Positions 6,518 through 13,436 of a stretch of DNA of 20,659 bases are shown here, piece after piece. The notes beneath the pieces were generated by a model. That model had not been told where the DNA came from. It made no database searches and saw nothing but the letters and a program-made list of their open reading frames with translations. Within the stretch, counting starts at the first letter, position 1; every line of letters starts with the position of its first letter. Origin of the DNA: CAZCJU01 sp964562175 (lineage in GTDB: Bacteria > Bacillota > Clostridia > Oscillospirales > CAG-272); assembly GCA_964562175.1 (NCBI GenBank), contig CAZLRV010000027.1:1-20659 (forward strand). Reading direction: 5' to 3'. Position numbers and translations under genes: made by a program.

Positions 6518-6535
6518 GGTTAGCTGTAGCTAACC
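6518..6535. promoter_or_regulatory. Feo dyad 3, immediately before feoB
   Basis: GGTTAGC and GCTAACC flank TGTA. The arms equal those of dyad 1 exactly and only the centre differs. It ends 17 nt before the feoB ATG and abuts the ribosome-binding site. No clear promoter was seen between the second feoA and this site, so it may act as a roadblock, control an unseen internal promoter, or fold in the mRNA and affect feoB translation. Confidence 0.5.
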
Positions 6536-6552
6536 TGAAAGTGAGGATAACG

Positions 6553-8970
6553 ATGAATATCAGAATTGCCCTTGCGGGCAACCCGAACTGCGGAAAAACA
6601 ACGCTGTTCAATGCCTTGACCGGCTCAAATCAGTTTGTCGGAAACTGGCCCGGAGTTACCGTTGAAAAGAAAGAGGGTAAGCTGAAGAAGCACGACGGCG
6701 TGGTAATAACCGACCTGCCCGGTATTTATTCTCTTTCGCCGTACACGCTTGAGGAGGTAGTCGCGAGAAATTATCTTATTTCCGAGCGTCCCGATGCGAT
6801 ACTGAATATTATCGACGGTACGAACCTTGAAAGAAATCTCTATTTGACAACTCAGCTCACCGAGCTTGATATACCCGTAGTCGTTGCGATAAATATGATG
6901 GATGTCGTAAAGAAAAACGGCGATCGCATAGACACACTTCAGCTCTCAAAGGAGCTTGGCTGTAAGGTAGTTGAAATATCGGCTCTTAAGGGTACGGGAA
7001 TACAAGAAGCGGCGGAATGTGCGATAGAGGCGGCAAAGAACGGTAAGACCGTTCCCATGCATACCTTCTGCGGCCCTGTGGAGCATACCATAGCGCATAT
7101 CGAAGAGGCGGTTCTGCATGATATGCCGAAGCAACGGCAAAGATGGTATGCCATAAAGCTGTTCGAACGTGACGATAAGGTGCTTGAACAGATAAAGCTC
7201 TCCGAGCAGGTAAAGGCTCATATCGAGGAGGATATAAAGGATGTTGAGCGTGAGCTTGACGACGACGCCGAATCGATAATCACAAATGAGCGTTATGTAT
7301 ACATAGGACAAATAATAAAGGGCTGTTATAAAAAGAAAAGTGCCGGAAAGCTCTCCGCCTCCGATAAGATAGACAAGGTGGTGACTAACCGTTGGCTTGC
7401 ACTTCCCATATTTGCCGCGGTTATGTTCTTGGTATACTATATCTCCGTATCGACAATAGGCACATGGGCAACCGATTTTACAAACGACGGGCTTTTCGGT
7501 GACGGCTGGCACCTGTTCGGTATCGGCTCATCCGAATACGATGAAAAAATGACCGAATACGCAAAGAACAACGTATGGACAGATGAGCTCAAGACAACGG
7601 TTGATAACGCCGTAAAAGCGAGTGTTATCGGTGCGGAGGATATTGCCGGTGCGATAGAGGACGAGGACTACGGCGCATTCGATGAAGCCTACGGCTCATA
7701 TGCCGATTCACTTGCGGAGGCGGGCTACGATATTTCGGAGCTTTACGAAGTAGCTCTGGGCGAGGATGCCGAAGGTGTTCCCGATACGTCCGAGTACGGT
7801 GTATGGGTGCCCGGTATTCCCACACTTGTTCAAAACGGACTTGATGCGGCAAATTCTCCCGAATGGCTCAGCGGACTTATCGTTGACGGTATCGTCGGCG
7901 GTGTCGGTGCGGTGCTTGGCTTTGTTCCTCAAATGCTCGTGCTGTTCATACTGCTGGCATTCCTTGAGGCGTGCGGTTATATGTCGCGTATCGCATTCGT
8001 GCTTGACCGTATATTCAGAAAATTCGGCCTTTCGGGTAAATCGTTCATACCCATGCTCATAGGTACGGGCTGTGGCGTTCCCGGTATTATGGCTTCGCGT
8101 ACAATAGAAAACGAACGTGACCGCCGAATGACTATCATGACGACGACGTTTATACCCTGCGGGGCAAAGCTTCCCATAATCGCACTTATTGCCACCGCTC
8201 TGTTTGACGGCGCTTGGTGGGTAGCTCCGAGTGCATATTTTGTGGGAATTGCCGCAATAATCATATCGGGTATCATGCTTAAGAAAACAAAAATGTTTGC
8301 AGGTGATCCCGCACCGTTTGTAATGGAGCTTCCCGCATACCACTGGCCAACGGTCGGAAACGTGCTTCGCTCAATGTGGGAACGCGGTTGGTCGTTCATA
8401 AAGAAAGCCGGAACAATAATACTGCTCTCCTCGATAATCATTTGGGCAGGCTCGTGCTTCGGTACGGTTGACGGTTCATTTACATTCAGCACGGAAATGG
8501 AGCTTGAAAACAGTGTACTCGGTGCAATAGGCGGTGTTATCTGCTGGATATTCAAGCCTCTGGGCTTCGGTAACATAAAGGCGACTATTGCAACGATAAT
8601 GGGTCTTGTGGCAAAGGAAGAGGTAGTCGGCGTGTTCGGAGTTCTTGACTTTGAAAGCATGACGAAGCTTGCCGCTTACTCGTTCTTGGTATTCAATCTG
8701 CTTTGCGCTCCCTGCTTTGCCGCGATCGGTGCGATAAAGCGTGAAATGAACTCGGCTAAATGGACTTGGTTCGCAGTCGGGTATCAGTGCCTGTTCGCAT
8801 ATGCAGTGTCGCTTATGATATATCAAATAGGCTCGATATTCACCGGTGGAGTGAACGTAATAGGACTTATATTCGCAATAGCGGTGCTTGTCGGAATGAT
8901 ATATATGCTTTTCATAAAGCGTTATCATGAAGCGGGGCGACTCACAAAAACGGTTAAAATAAAGAAATAA
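6553..8970 (+). CDS. feoB: Ferrous iron transporter FeoB
   Basis: An 805-residue FeoB, the membrane Fe(II) permease with a cytoplasmic GTPase domain. Start ATG 6553 follows GTGAGGA; the in-frame GTG at 6541 is part of that site. G-motifs: G9-N-P-N-C-G-K-T-T (G1), V-T-V-E-K-K-E-G with Thr36 (G2), D54-L-P-G (G3), N114-M-M-D (G4) and S143-A-L (G5). A helical GDI region follows to about 260, then the membrane core with L-G-F-V-P-Q-M near 455-461, two conserved gate Cys regions (C508-G-V-P-G and I-P-C-G-A-K-L-P near 534-541) and G684-L-V-A-K-E-E-V-V-G. Unusual: the loop after the first membrane helix (about 311-420) is long and very acidic, including E-D-E-D-Y and many Asp/Glu, where many FeoBs have a much shorter loop. 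Followed by a FeoB-associated Cys-rich protein. Confidence 0.97.
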   Translation: MNIRIALAGNPNCGKTTLFNALTGSNQFVGNWPGVTVEKKEGKLKKHDGVVITDLPGIYSLSPYTLEEVVARNYLISERPDAILNIIDGTNLERNLYLTTQLTELDIPVVVAINMMDVVKKNGDRIDTLQLSKELGCKVVEISALKGTGIQEAAECAIEAAKNGKTVPMHTFCGPVEHTIAHIEEAVLHDMPKQRQRWYAIKLFERDDKVLEQIKLSEQVKAHIEEDIKDVERELDDDAESIITNERYVYIGQIIKGCYKKKSAGKLSASDKIDKVVTNRWLALPIFAAVMFLVYYISVSTIGTWATDFTNDGLFGDGWHLFGIGSSEYDEKMTEYAKNNVWTDELKTTVDNAVKASVIGAEDIAGAIEDEDYGAFDEAYGSYADSLAEAGYDISELYEVALGEDAEGVPDTSEYGVWVPGIPTLVQNGLDAANSPEWLSGLIVDGIVGGVGAVLGFVPQMLVLFILLAFLEACGYMSRIAFVLDRIFRKFGLSGKSFIPMLIGTGCGVPGIMASRTIENERDRRMTIMTTTFIPCGAKLPIIALIATALFDGAWWVAPSAYFVGIAAIIISGIMLKKTKMFAGDPAPFVMELPAYHWPTVGNVLRSMWERGWSFIKKAGTIILLSSIIIWAGSCFGTVDGSFTFSTEMELENSVLGAIGGVICWIFKPLGFGNIKATIATIMGLVAKEEVVGVFGVLDFESMTKLAAYSFLVFNLLCAPCFAAIGAIKREMNSAKWTWFAVGYQCLFAYAVSLMIYQIGSIFTGGVNVIGLIFAIAVLVGMIYMLFIKRYHEAGRLTKTVKIKK

Positions 8971-8997
8971 TAAATAATAATGACGGAGGTCGGATAA

Positions 8998-9171
8998 ATG
9001 CTTGTATGGCTCGGCGAAAACATATACACGATTTTGATATGCGCACTGCTTCTTTTGGTGGTGGGTGCGATAATCGTGAATATGGTAAGAAACAAGAAAA
9101 AAGGTAAAAGCTCCTGCGGCTGTGGCTGTGCCGATTGCCCGATGAACAATGCCTGCCACGGTAAAAAATAA
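8998..9171 (+). CDS. FeoB-associated Cys-rich membrane protein
   Basis: A 57-residue protein with GGAGGT before ATG 8998, 27 nt after the feoB stop. One N-terminal membrane helix (about 11-30, L-I-C-A-L-L-L-L-V-V-G-A-I-I-V) is followed by a basic patch (R-N-K-K-K-G-K). A short cytoplasmic Cys cluster follows: S-C40-G-C-G-C44-A-D-C47-P, then A-C53-H. This is the architecture of the FeoB-associated Cys-rich family that often follows feoB in Firmicutes. The Cys cluster is thought to handle iron or shield it near the FeoB exit, but the exact function is not established. The same operon as feoA-feoA-feoB is implied by spacing and the terminator that follows. Confidence 0.88.
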   Translation: MLVWLGENIYTILICALLLLVVGAIIVNMVRNKKKGKSSCGCGCADCPMNNACHGKK

Positions 9172-9203
9172 TCTTTTCCCACGCCCGACGGCGTGAATAA
9201 CGA

Positions 9204-9246
9204 TGGGGACGAGGCGTGAATACACGTGCTTGTCCCCACGTTTTTT
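9204..9246 (+). terminator. Rho-independent terminator of the feo operon
   Basis: The 7-bp stem TGGGGAC (9204-9210) / GTCCCCA (9232-9238), with a further inner stem around CGTG/CACG, is followed two bases later by TTTTTT (9241-9246). Confidence 0.85.
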
Positions 9247-9310
9247 CAAGGCTCATGTGTGTATTTTCGAAAGATTTGGGTACTGTAAAACGAGAGGGAG
9301 AAATAATGAT

Positions 9311-9430
9311 ATGGAATATTCATCGGCGATATTTTCAATTGCAATATCCGCTTGCGTGATATTATTTATCAAGCTCGTAAAGCACATATGCCGAAAAATA
9401 CTTGAAAATATACGCCGCAGCGATGATTGA
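9311..9430 (+). CDS. Small membrane protein, unrecognised (39 aa)
   Basis: A 39-residue ORF starting at ATG 9311, ten bases after AGAGGGAG (9293-9300). It would hold one hydrophobic helix (about residues 5-20: S-A-I-F-S-I-A-I-S-A-C-V-I-L-F-I) followed by a basic, amphipathic tail (K-L-V-K-H-I-C-R-K-I-L-E-N-I-R-R). The pattern fits a small single-pass membrane peptide. I do not recognise a family. An alternative ATG at 9306 in another frame would give only 17 codons. The feo terminator lies upstream and no clear promoter was seen, so expression is uncertain. Confidence 0.4.
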   Translation: MEYSSAIFSIAISACVILFIKLVKHICRKILENIRRSDD

Positions 9431-9470
9431 ATGAGCAAAAGAACGGATATTATCATATTGAGGTGACAAT

Positions 9471-9632
9471 ATGGACGAAAACAGCGGGCAGATATATTAT
9501 AAGTATTGCCAAAGGCTCGGCTTTGAGGTGGTAATGCAAAAAAAGAGCGGGGAGGAAAGCTGTCTTTCCTCGGCTCTGTGCGGCACGGAGCGGTGCGACA
9601 AGGTCGGGGAAGAAAAAAGGGAAAATAAATGA
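9471..9632 (+). CDS. Small Cys-containing protein, unrecognised (53 aa)
   Basis: A 53-residue ORF with a good ribosome-binding site (TTGAGGTGA) four bases before ATG 9471. It is soluble, charged at the C-terminus, and has Cys at residues 13, 31, 37 and 42; the last three form a C-x5-C-x4-C cluster that could bind metal. I recognise no family. It lies 40 nt after the 39-codon ORF, suggesting a pair. A caution: a strong hairpin with a minus-strand U-run (9538-9577) lies inside it, so part of the sequence may be conserved for termination rather than coding. Confidence 0.45.
   Translation: MDENSGQIYYKYCQRLGFEVVMQKKSGEESCLSSALCGTERCDKVGEEKRENK
9538..9577 (-). terminator. Minus-strand intrinsic terminator inside the 53-aa ORF
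   Basis: Stem GAGGAAAG (9552-9559) / CTTTCCTC (9564-9571) extends through AGAGC (9544-9548) / GCTCT (9573-9577). On the minus strand it is followed by seven T (complement of 9538-9544). It would stop minus-strand RNA, most plausibly read-through from the deacetylase operon. Confidence 0.6.
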
Positions 9633-9642
9633 GCCTGTCGTA

Positions 9643-9672
9643 TTGACAAGATATACACCTATGGTTTATAAT
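9643..9672 (+). promoter_or_regulatory. Sigma-A promoter of the GNAT gene
   Basis: TTGACA (9643-9648), 18-nt spacer, TATAAT (9667-9672), 21 nt before the GNAT start. The leader is therefore very short. Confidence 0.85.
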
Positions 9673-9693
9673 ATAAAAAACGGAGGTGCATAA

Positions 9694-10209
9694 ATGGAAC
9701 AGCTTATAATGAGATGGTACGGCTCGGATGAAAAATACGATATCGTTTTGCCCGACGGCTTTGAGATAAAGACCTTTGACGGAGGAGACGAGTACCGTGA
9801 CCGTTGGTGCGATATCGTCAGCTGCGGCTTGACGGACGGTGTTCGGGATCGCAGCTTTTTTGAGTCGTGTTTGAACGAATACGGCAAATACGAAAACGAT
9901 AAAGTGTTTTTTATAGATAAGGACGGAGAGTCGGCAGCGACTGCAACCGTCATATGCGATTACGAAAAAAAAGAAGGCTACCTTCATATGGTAGCCTGCA
10001 AGGAAAAATTCAGGGGTATGGGTCTTGGCACCTTGCTGAACAAGCTTGCCGTAAATACCTTGATAGATGCGGGAATGAGTGAGGCGTATCTTACGACAGA
10101 CGATTTCCGCATACCCGCAATAAAGAGCTATCTCAGAGTCGGCTTCTTGCCGGTGTTGTCGAGTGCCGATTTCAAAAGAAGATGGGCAAATATATTCAAG
10201 AGGCTATAA
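9694..10209 (+). CDS. GNAT-family N-acetyltransferase
   Basis: A 171-residue GNAT-fold protein, expected to transfer an acetyl group from acetyl-CoA to an amine. CGGAGGTG precedes the ATG. The acetyl-CoA pyrophosphate motif A is R107-G-M-G-L-G, preceded by the beta-4 strand G-Y-L-H-M-V. A motif-B-like segment follows: A131-Y-L-T-T-D-D-F-R-I-P-A-I-K-S-Y-L-R-V-G-F, resembling mycothiol-synthase/RimI-type C-termini. The substrate cannot be predicted. Its last 14 bp overlap the end of the convergent deacetylase gene, and a minus-strand terminator (9965-9996) sits inside codons for residues about 91-101. Confidence 0.88.
   Translation: MEQLIMRWYGSDEKYDIVLPDGFEIKTFDGGDEYRDRWCDIVSCGLTDGVRDRSFFESCLNEYGKYENDKVFFIDKDGESAATATVICDYEKKEGYLHMVACKEKFRGMGLGTLLNKLAVNTLIDAGMSEAYLTTDDFRIPAIKSYLRVGFLPVLSSADFKRRWANIFKRL
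9965..9996 (-). terminator. Minus-strand terminator of the deacetylase operon, inside the GNAT gene
   Basis: GGCTACC (9976-9982) pairs perfectly with GGTAGCC (9990-9996). On the minus strand it is followed by TTC and eight T (complement of 9965-9972). It lies about 200 nt past the stop of the second deacetylase gene, giving that transcript a long tail antisense to the GNAT mRNA. Confidence 0.75.
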
Positions 10210-10873
10210 GCTCGGATACACGGCAAAAGCTGTAGCCCTTATCCAAAAGCATCGGTATGAGTACCTCAAGCGCATCGGGCGTAGGCGAGGTCGGCGTTAT
10301 AAAATCGTGGAAAAGTATTATGTCGCCTCCCCTAACGTCCTTGCATATTCCCGATACTATATTGTCACTGCTCGGATGTGTCCAATCTCTTGTGTCAATG
10401 CTCCACAATATAACATTGCAACCGCTTTTTTCGGCACAGCTCATTACCTTTTCGCTACAGCAGCCTTCGGGCGGACGAAACAATGTCGGTCTTTGCCCCG
10501 TGATATCGTATATGATATCCGAGGCTTTTTTTATTTCATTTTCGAGTCGCTCACAGCTGCATTCGGATAGGTGAGGGTGGCAGTAGGTGTGGTTTCCTAT
10601 CTCGTGTCCCGACTCGTATATGCGTTTGACCTGCTCAGGATACTTTTCCGCATTGCATCCGATGACAAAAAATGTCGCTTTAATGTTGTATTTGTCAAGT
10701 ATATCCAAAATGCGGTCGGTGTATTTGTAATGCGGTCCGTCGTCAAAGGTCAGACAAAGCAGCTTTTCTTTACTGCGCACACTTGTATAAGCACCCTCGG
10801 GAAGATACGCTCCGCCTACGGGAAGCGTGAGGGCAAGTGCAAGAAGAAAGACGATATATCTTATTCTTCGCAT
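10196..10873 (-). CDS. Secreted polysaccharide deacetylase (CE4/NodB domain)
   Basis: A 225-residue carbohydrate esterase family 4 protein that would remove N-acetyl groups from peptidoglycan or another aminoglycan outside the cell. A signal peptide is clear (M-R-R-I-R then a hydrophobic stretch to about residue 19). The NodB motifs are complete: T42-F-D-D45-G-P (catalytic base and metal Asp), H95-T-Y-C-H99 (metal His pair), R133-P-P-E-G, D160-T-R-D-W and L187-F-H189-D. The start at 10873 lies 13 bp inside the 3' end of the upstream pdaA gene, so translation is probably coupled. Its 3' end overlaps the convergent GNAT gene. All metal ligands are present, so activity is expected. The precise sugar is not predictable. 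Confidence 0.93.
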   Translation of the reverse strand: MRRIRYIVFLLALALTLPVGGAYLPEGAYTSVRSKEKLLCLTFDDGPHYKYTDRILDILDKYNIKATFFVIGCNAEKYPEQVKRIYESGHEIGNHTYCHPHLSECSCERLENEIKKASDIIYDITGQRPTLFRPPEGCCSEKVMSCAEKSGCNVILWSIDTRDWTHPSSDNIVSGICKDVRGGDIILFHDFITPTSPTPDALEVLIPMLLDKGYSFCRVSELIAS

Positions 10874-11628
10874 AGCTCTTTGAGTGTGCCGAAGGTGTAA
10901 CCGTCATTTTCCCAGCGTGTAAGAAGCGTGTCGAGAATGTCCGCATTCGTTTTCGAGGTGGGGTGAAGAAGTATCACCATTCCGTCATGAGTGTTTTTCA
11001 TTATCAGATCTATCGCTTTTTGCGCATCGGGCTGTTTTTCGTTGTCCCAATCGGCGTAAGCAAAGCTCCAAAAAATCGTCTTGTAGCCCAGACAAGAGGC
11101 GTATTTCATACTTTGCAGAGAAAACTTACCCTCCGGCGGTCGGAAAAATTTTTCCATTGTCTTACCCGTAAGCTCGTTATATACACTTGATAGCGAGGTA
11201 AGCTCCTTTTCAAATTCCTCACGTGAGGTCATTTTTGTCATGTCCTTATGACGGGCGGTGTGGTTACATACCTCATGTCCCTCGTTTGCCATTCTGCAAA
11301 CAAGCTCCGTATTTCGTCGTATAAGGTTGTCAAGAATAAAGAAAGCACCGTGTGCGTTGTGCTTTTTAAGCGTGTCGAGTATACGCTCCACATTGCCGTT
11401 CTCATAGCCCGCATCGAAGGTCAGATATATGACCTTTTCGTCTTTTTTGCCGATATAATATCCGTCGTATTCCTCAATAAAAGAGAATTCTTTTTCAAGG
11501 CTCGGACGTGCGTGGTCGGCTCGACGCATACAGTAAAACGAATATGCCTCGCCCGAGGCGGCACCCATAAATTGCGGCAGTATAAGCACGAGCGACAGGA
11601 GCGAGGCGGTATATTTTATTGCTTTTAT
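10861..11628 (-). CDS. pdaA: PdaA-type muramic delta-lactam deacetylase, apparent ATA start
   Basis: A CE4-family protein of about 255 residues close to PdaA, which deacetylates muramic acid residues on the way to the muramic-delta-lactam of spore cortex. Family-specific motifs: T-F-D-A-G-Y-E-N-G (PdaA proteins have an altered FDDGP), H-E-V-C-N-H-T-A-R-H, F-R-P-P-E-G, F-W-S-F-A-Y-A-D-W and I-L-L-H-P-T-S-K-T-N-A. The start is odd. GGAGGG (11635-11640) sits 7 nt before ATA (11626-11628), followed by K-A-I-K-Y-T-A-S-L-L-S and a typical signal peptide, but no ATG, GTG or TTG is at that place. The next in-frame ATG upstream (11757) lacks a ribosome-binding site and would put a non-signal extension first. 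Either ATA is used or the start codon is mutated. First gene of a two-gene operon. Confidence 0.88.
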   Translation of the reverse strand: MKAIKYTASLLSLVLILPQFMGAASGEAYSFYCMRRADHARPSLEKEFSFIEEYDGYYIGKKDEKVIYLTFDAGYENGNVERILDTLKKHNAHGAFFILDNLIRRNTELVCRMANEGHEVCNHTARHKDMTKMTSREEFEKELTSLSSVYNELTGKTMEKFFRPPEGKFSLQSMKYASCLGYKTIFWSFAYADWDNEKQPDAQKAIDLIMKNTHDGMVILLHPTSKTNADILDTLLTRWENDGYTFGTLKELCEE

Positions 11629-11732
11629 GGCGATCCCTCCGTATCTTTTTTTGAAAATGCTTCCGTCGGTGTTAGTTTGTGCCGTTGATTGAAAAATAAA
11701 CGCTTCAATATTTGGAAAAGTTGCGAAAAATC

Positions 11733-11738
11733 TGTCAA
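11733..11738 (-). promoter_or_regulatory. Possible -35 of the pdaA promoter
   Basis: On the minus strand TTGACA (11733-11738) precedes CCAAAT (11710-11715) after 17 nt. The -10 matches consensus at only three positions, so it is weak. The -35 lies back to back with that of the divergent operon, 6 bp apart. Confidence 0.35.
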
Positions 11739-11744
11739 ATGCAA

Positions 11745-11773
11745 TTGACAAGAGCATTTTTATATGGTAAAAT
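11745..11773 (+). promoter_or_regulatory. Sigma-A promoter of the TerB/ATPase/helicase/addA operon
   Basis: TTGACA (11745-11750), 17-nt spacer, TAAAAT (11768-11773), about 46 nt before the first start codon. A consensus -35 with a one-mismatch -10 predicts steady expression. No operator-like dyad is evident apart from the back-to-back -35 boxes. Confidence 0.82.
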
Positions 11774-11819
11774 AACAAGATAAGAAAAATGAGTATTTTA
11801 AGAAAAGAGGTTGATGCGC

Positions 11820-13436
11820 ATGATGGATTCGAAAGATGAAAGAGACGATTTTTGGAATATCGAAAATATGATGCCCAAAAGAGAGCGTAGACCCGCCCCC
11901 GCTGTCGATACCGAACCCGTTGACGTTGAGGTCGGTTCGGGCGAAAAAACTGAGGGCGAGCGGATAGCGAAACGGCGCAATACACCCTCGGAGAAAAGGA
12001 TACGGGCAAAAAATGTGTTTGACAGAGCAAGCCGCCCGACCTCCGAGCAGCTTGACGAATACAAGCCGAACAATCCGTATTTCGTAAAAGTCCGCATTTG
12101 CCGTTGGCCGACAAAATTCACCTTTTACGAAAGATTTGTCATCGACGGTATGAAATATATAGATTCGGTTGGCGTAAAATGCGAATTTGTTCCGTACTTT
12201 TCCTTTATGCCGCAGTATAATCAAATGACCCTTAAGCAATTGAGATATTATATCTGGTGGAGGACAAACGTAAAACGGGGCGTGTTCATAAAGAGCGATA
12301 TAAGCTATATTTCTCTATATCTCTTTGAGCTTATAAATATAGACCGTAAATACACCTCAAGGCAGACGGATATATATAAAGTCGAGCTTATGTGCGATAT
12401 ATGGCTTGCTTACAGAAACGAGTTTCCGAAGCTTGATAGAATGATAGGCGAATGGCTGTGCGATTTTTGCCTCATACATAAGCTTGATATGCCAATGTGT
12501 CTTGAGCCTATTGCCGGAGCCGTGGCAATGTGCGTGACGCTTAAAGAGTTTTATATGACAAATTCGACCGAGGCGGTCAAACGAAACACATATGCCTTTG
12601 TTGAAAAAGCCTCCGAATACAATTATCGAACCTCAAGCGCATACGGCGAGAAAACAAAGGAACACTACGACAAGCACATAATCGCCGCCGTGGTTTATGC
12701 GATCGAAAAAACAAACGGGCTGTCGAACGACAGAACCGCTCCGCATTTGGTGAAAATATCGAGGGATGCTTACAGCGGTGCGTTATGTACGTTTGAAAAT
12801 AAAAGACGGATAGATATAGAATACTATTCCGATTCACGTTGTTATAAATGCAAGCCCGTTGTGACCTCACTCGTGAAGTATTCGGAAAACAAGCTCAGAG
12901 ATTATCTTTCGGTAAAAAATCACCTGCTCGCAAAGAATGCGCCGGACGATATGAAAGCGGCAATAGATGAGTATTATGAAATAAATCTGCCAAAGAAGCC
13001 CGACCCGATAAGCGAAATGAGACGGCAGGAGCTAAAACGATACGAGTATTACGAGACCTCGGACGGTGAGCTTAATATAGATAAGGCACTTGAGATAGAG
13101 GGAGAATCGTGGCAAACGACCGCAATGCTCGTGCAAGACGACGCGGGAGAGGAAAGCACGGCAAGTGCTGTTGCGGCAGAGGAGAAAAAAGAAGAAACCG
13201 ACAATGTATATCAAGCCTTTTACAACGCACTTTCCCCGCTCAAAAAAGAGCTGTTTAAGTGTATATATGACGGCGATATCGAAAGGGCACGTAAAATATG
13301 CAAGGAAAAATGCGTGCTTTTGCAAAGCGAGATAGACGAAATAAACGAAATGGCTTTTGAGATCACCTCGGACACGGTGATCGAACAAATGGAGTTGATC
13401 GGAGATTACAGAGATGAATTTAAATTCCAATTCTAA
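11820..13436 (+). CDS. TerB_N / TerB_C domain protein
   Basis: A 538-residue protein. After a charged, probably disordered N-terminus (1-80) comes a TerB_N domain (about 85-300). Its marks are F129-M-P-Q-Y-N-Q-M, then Q140-L-R-Y-Y-I-W-W-R and R153-G with S162-Y-I-S-L-Y-L-F-E-L-I-N. A region with A-Y-S-G-A-L-C and Y-S-E-N-K-L-R-D-Y (about 316-365) leads into a TerB_C-like end: L-S-P-L-K-K-E-L, then I505-D-E-I-N-E-M-A-F-E and D529-Y-R-D-E-F. Such proteins were linked by comparative genomics to DNA-processing or stress systems together with a P-loop ATPase and a helicase, exactly the neighbours here; their biochemistry is not settled. Start choice: ATG 11820 sits nine bases from AAGAGG; in-frame ATGs at 11814 and 11823 are alternatives. 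The 3' end overlaps the next gene by 23 bp. Confidence 0.88.
   Translation: MMDSKDERDDFWNIENMMPKRERRPAPAVDTEPVDVEVGSGEKTEGERIAKRRNTPSEKRIRAKNVFDRASRPTSEQLDEYKPNNPYFVKVRICRWPTKFTFYERFVIDGMKYIDSVGVKCEFVPYFSFMPQYNQMTLKQLRYYIWWRTNVKRGVFIKSDISYISLYLFELINIDRKYTSRQTDIYKVELMCDIWLAYRNEFPKLDRMIGEWLCDFCLIHKLDMPMCLEPIAGAVAMCVTLKEFYMTNSTEAVKRNTYAFVEKASEYNYRTSSAYGEKTKEHYDKHIIAAVVYAIEKTNGLSNDRTAPHLVKISRDAYSGALCTFENKRRIDIEYYSDSRCYKCKPVVTSLVKYSENKLRDYLSVKNHLLAKNAPDDMKAAIDEYYEINLPKKPDPISEMRRQELKRYEYYETSDGELNIDKALEIEGESWQTTAMLVQDDAGEESTASAVAAEEKKEETDNVYQAFYNALSPLKKELFKCIYDGDIERARKICKEKCVLLQSEIDEINEMAFEITSDTVIEQMELIGDYRDEFKFQF

Noticed and set aside
7708..8343. Long antisense open frames across feoB, fakA and the helicases
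   Set aside because: They lack ribosome-binding sites and family motifs and lie opposite strongly conserved genes, so they are shadows of codon bias.
13361..13382. GATCACC / GGTGATC hairpin near the end of the TerB gene
   Set aside because: It is a 7-bp stem inside coding sequence with no U-run and no clear link to the next start.
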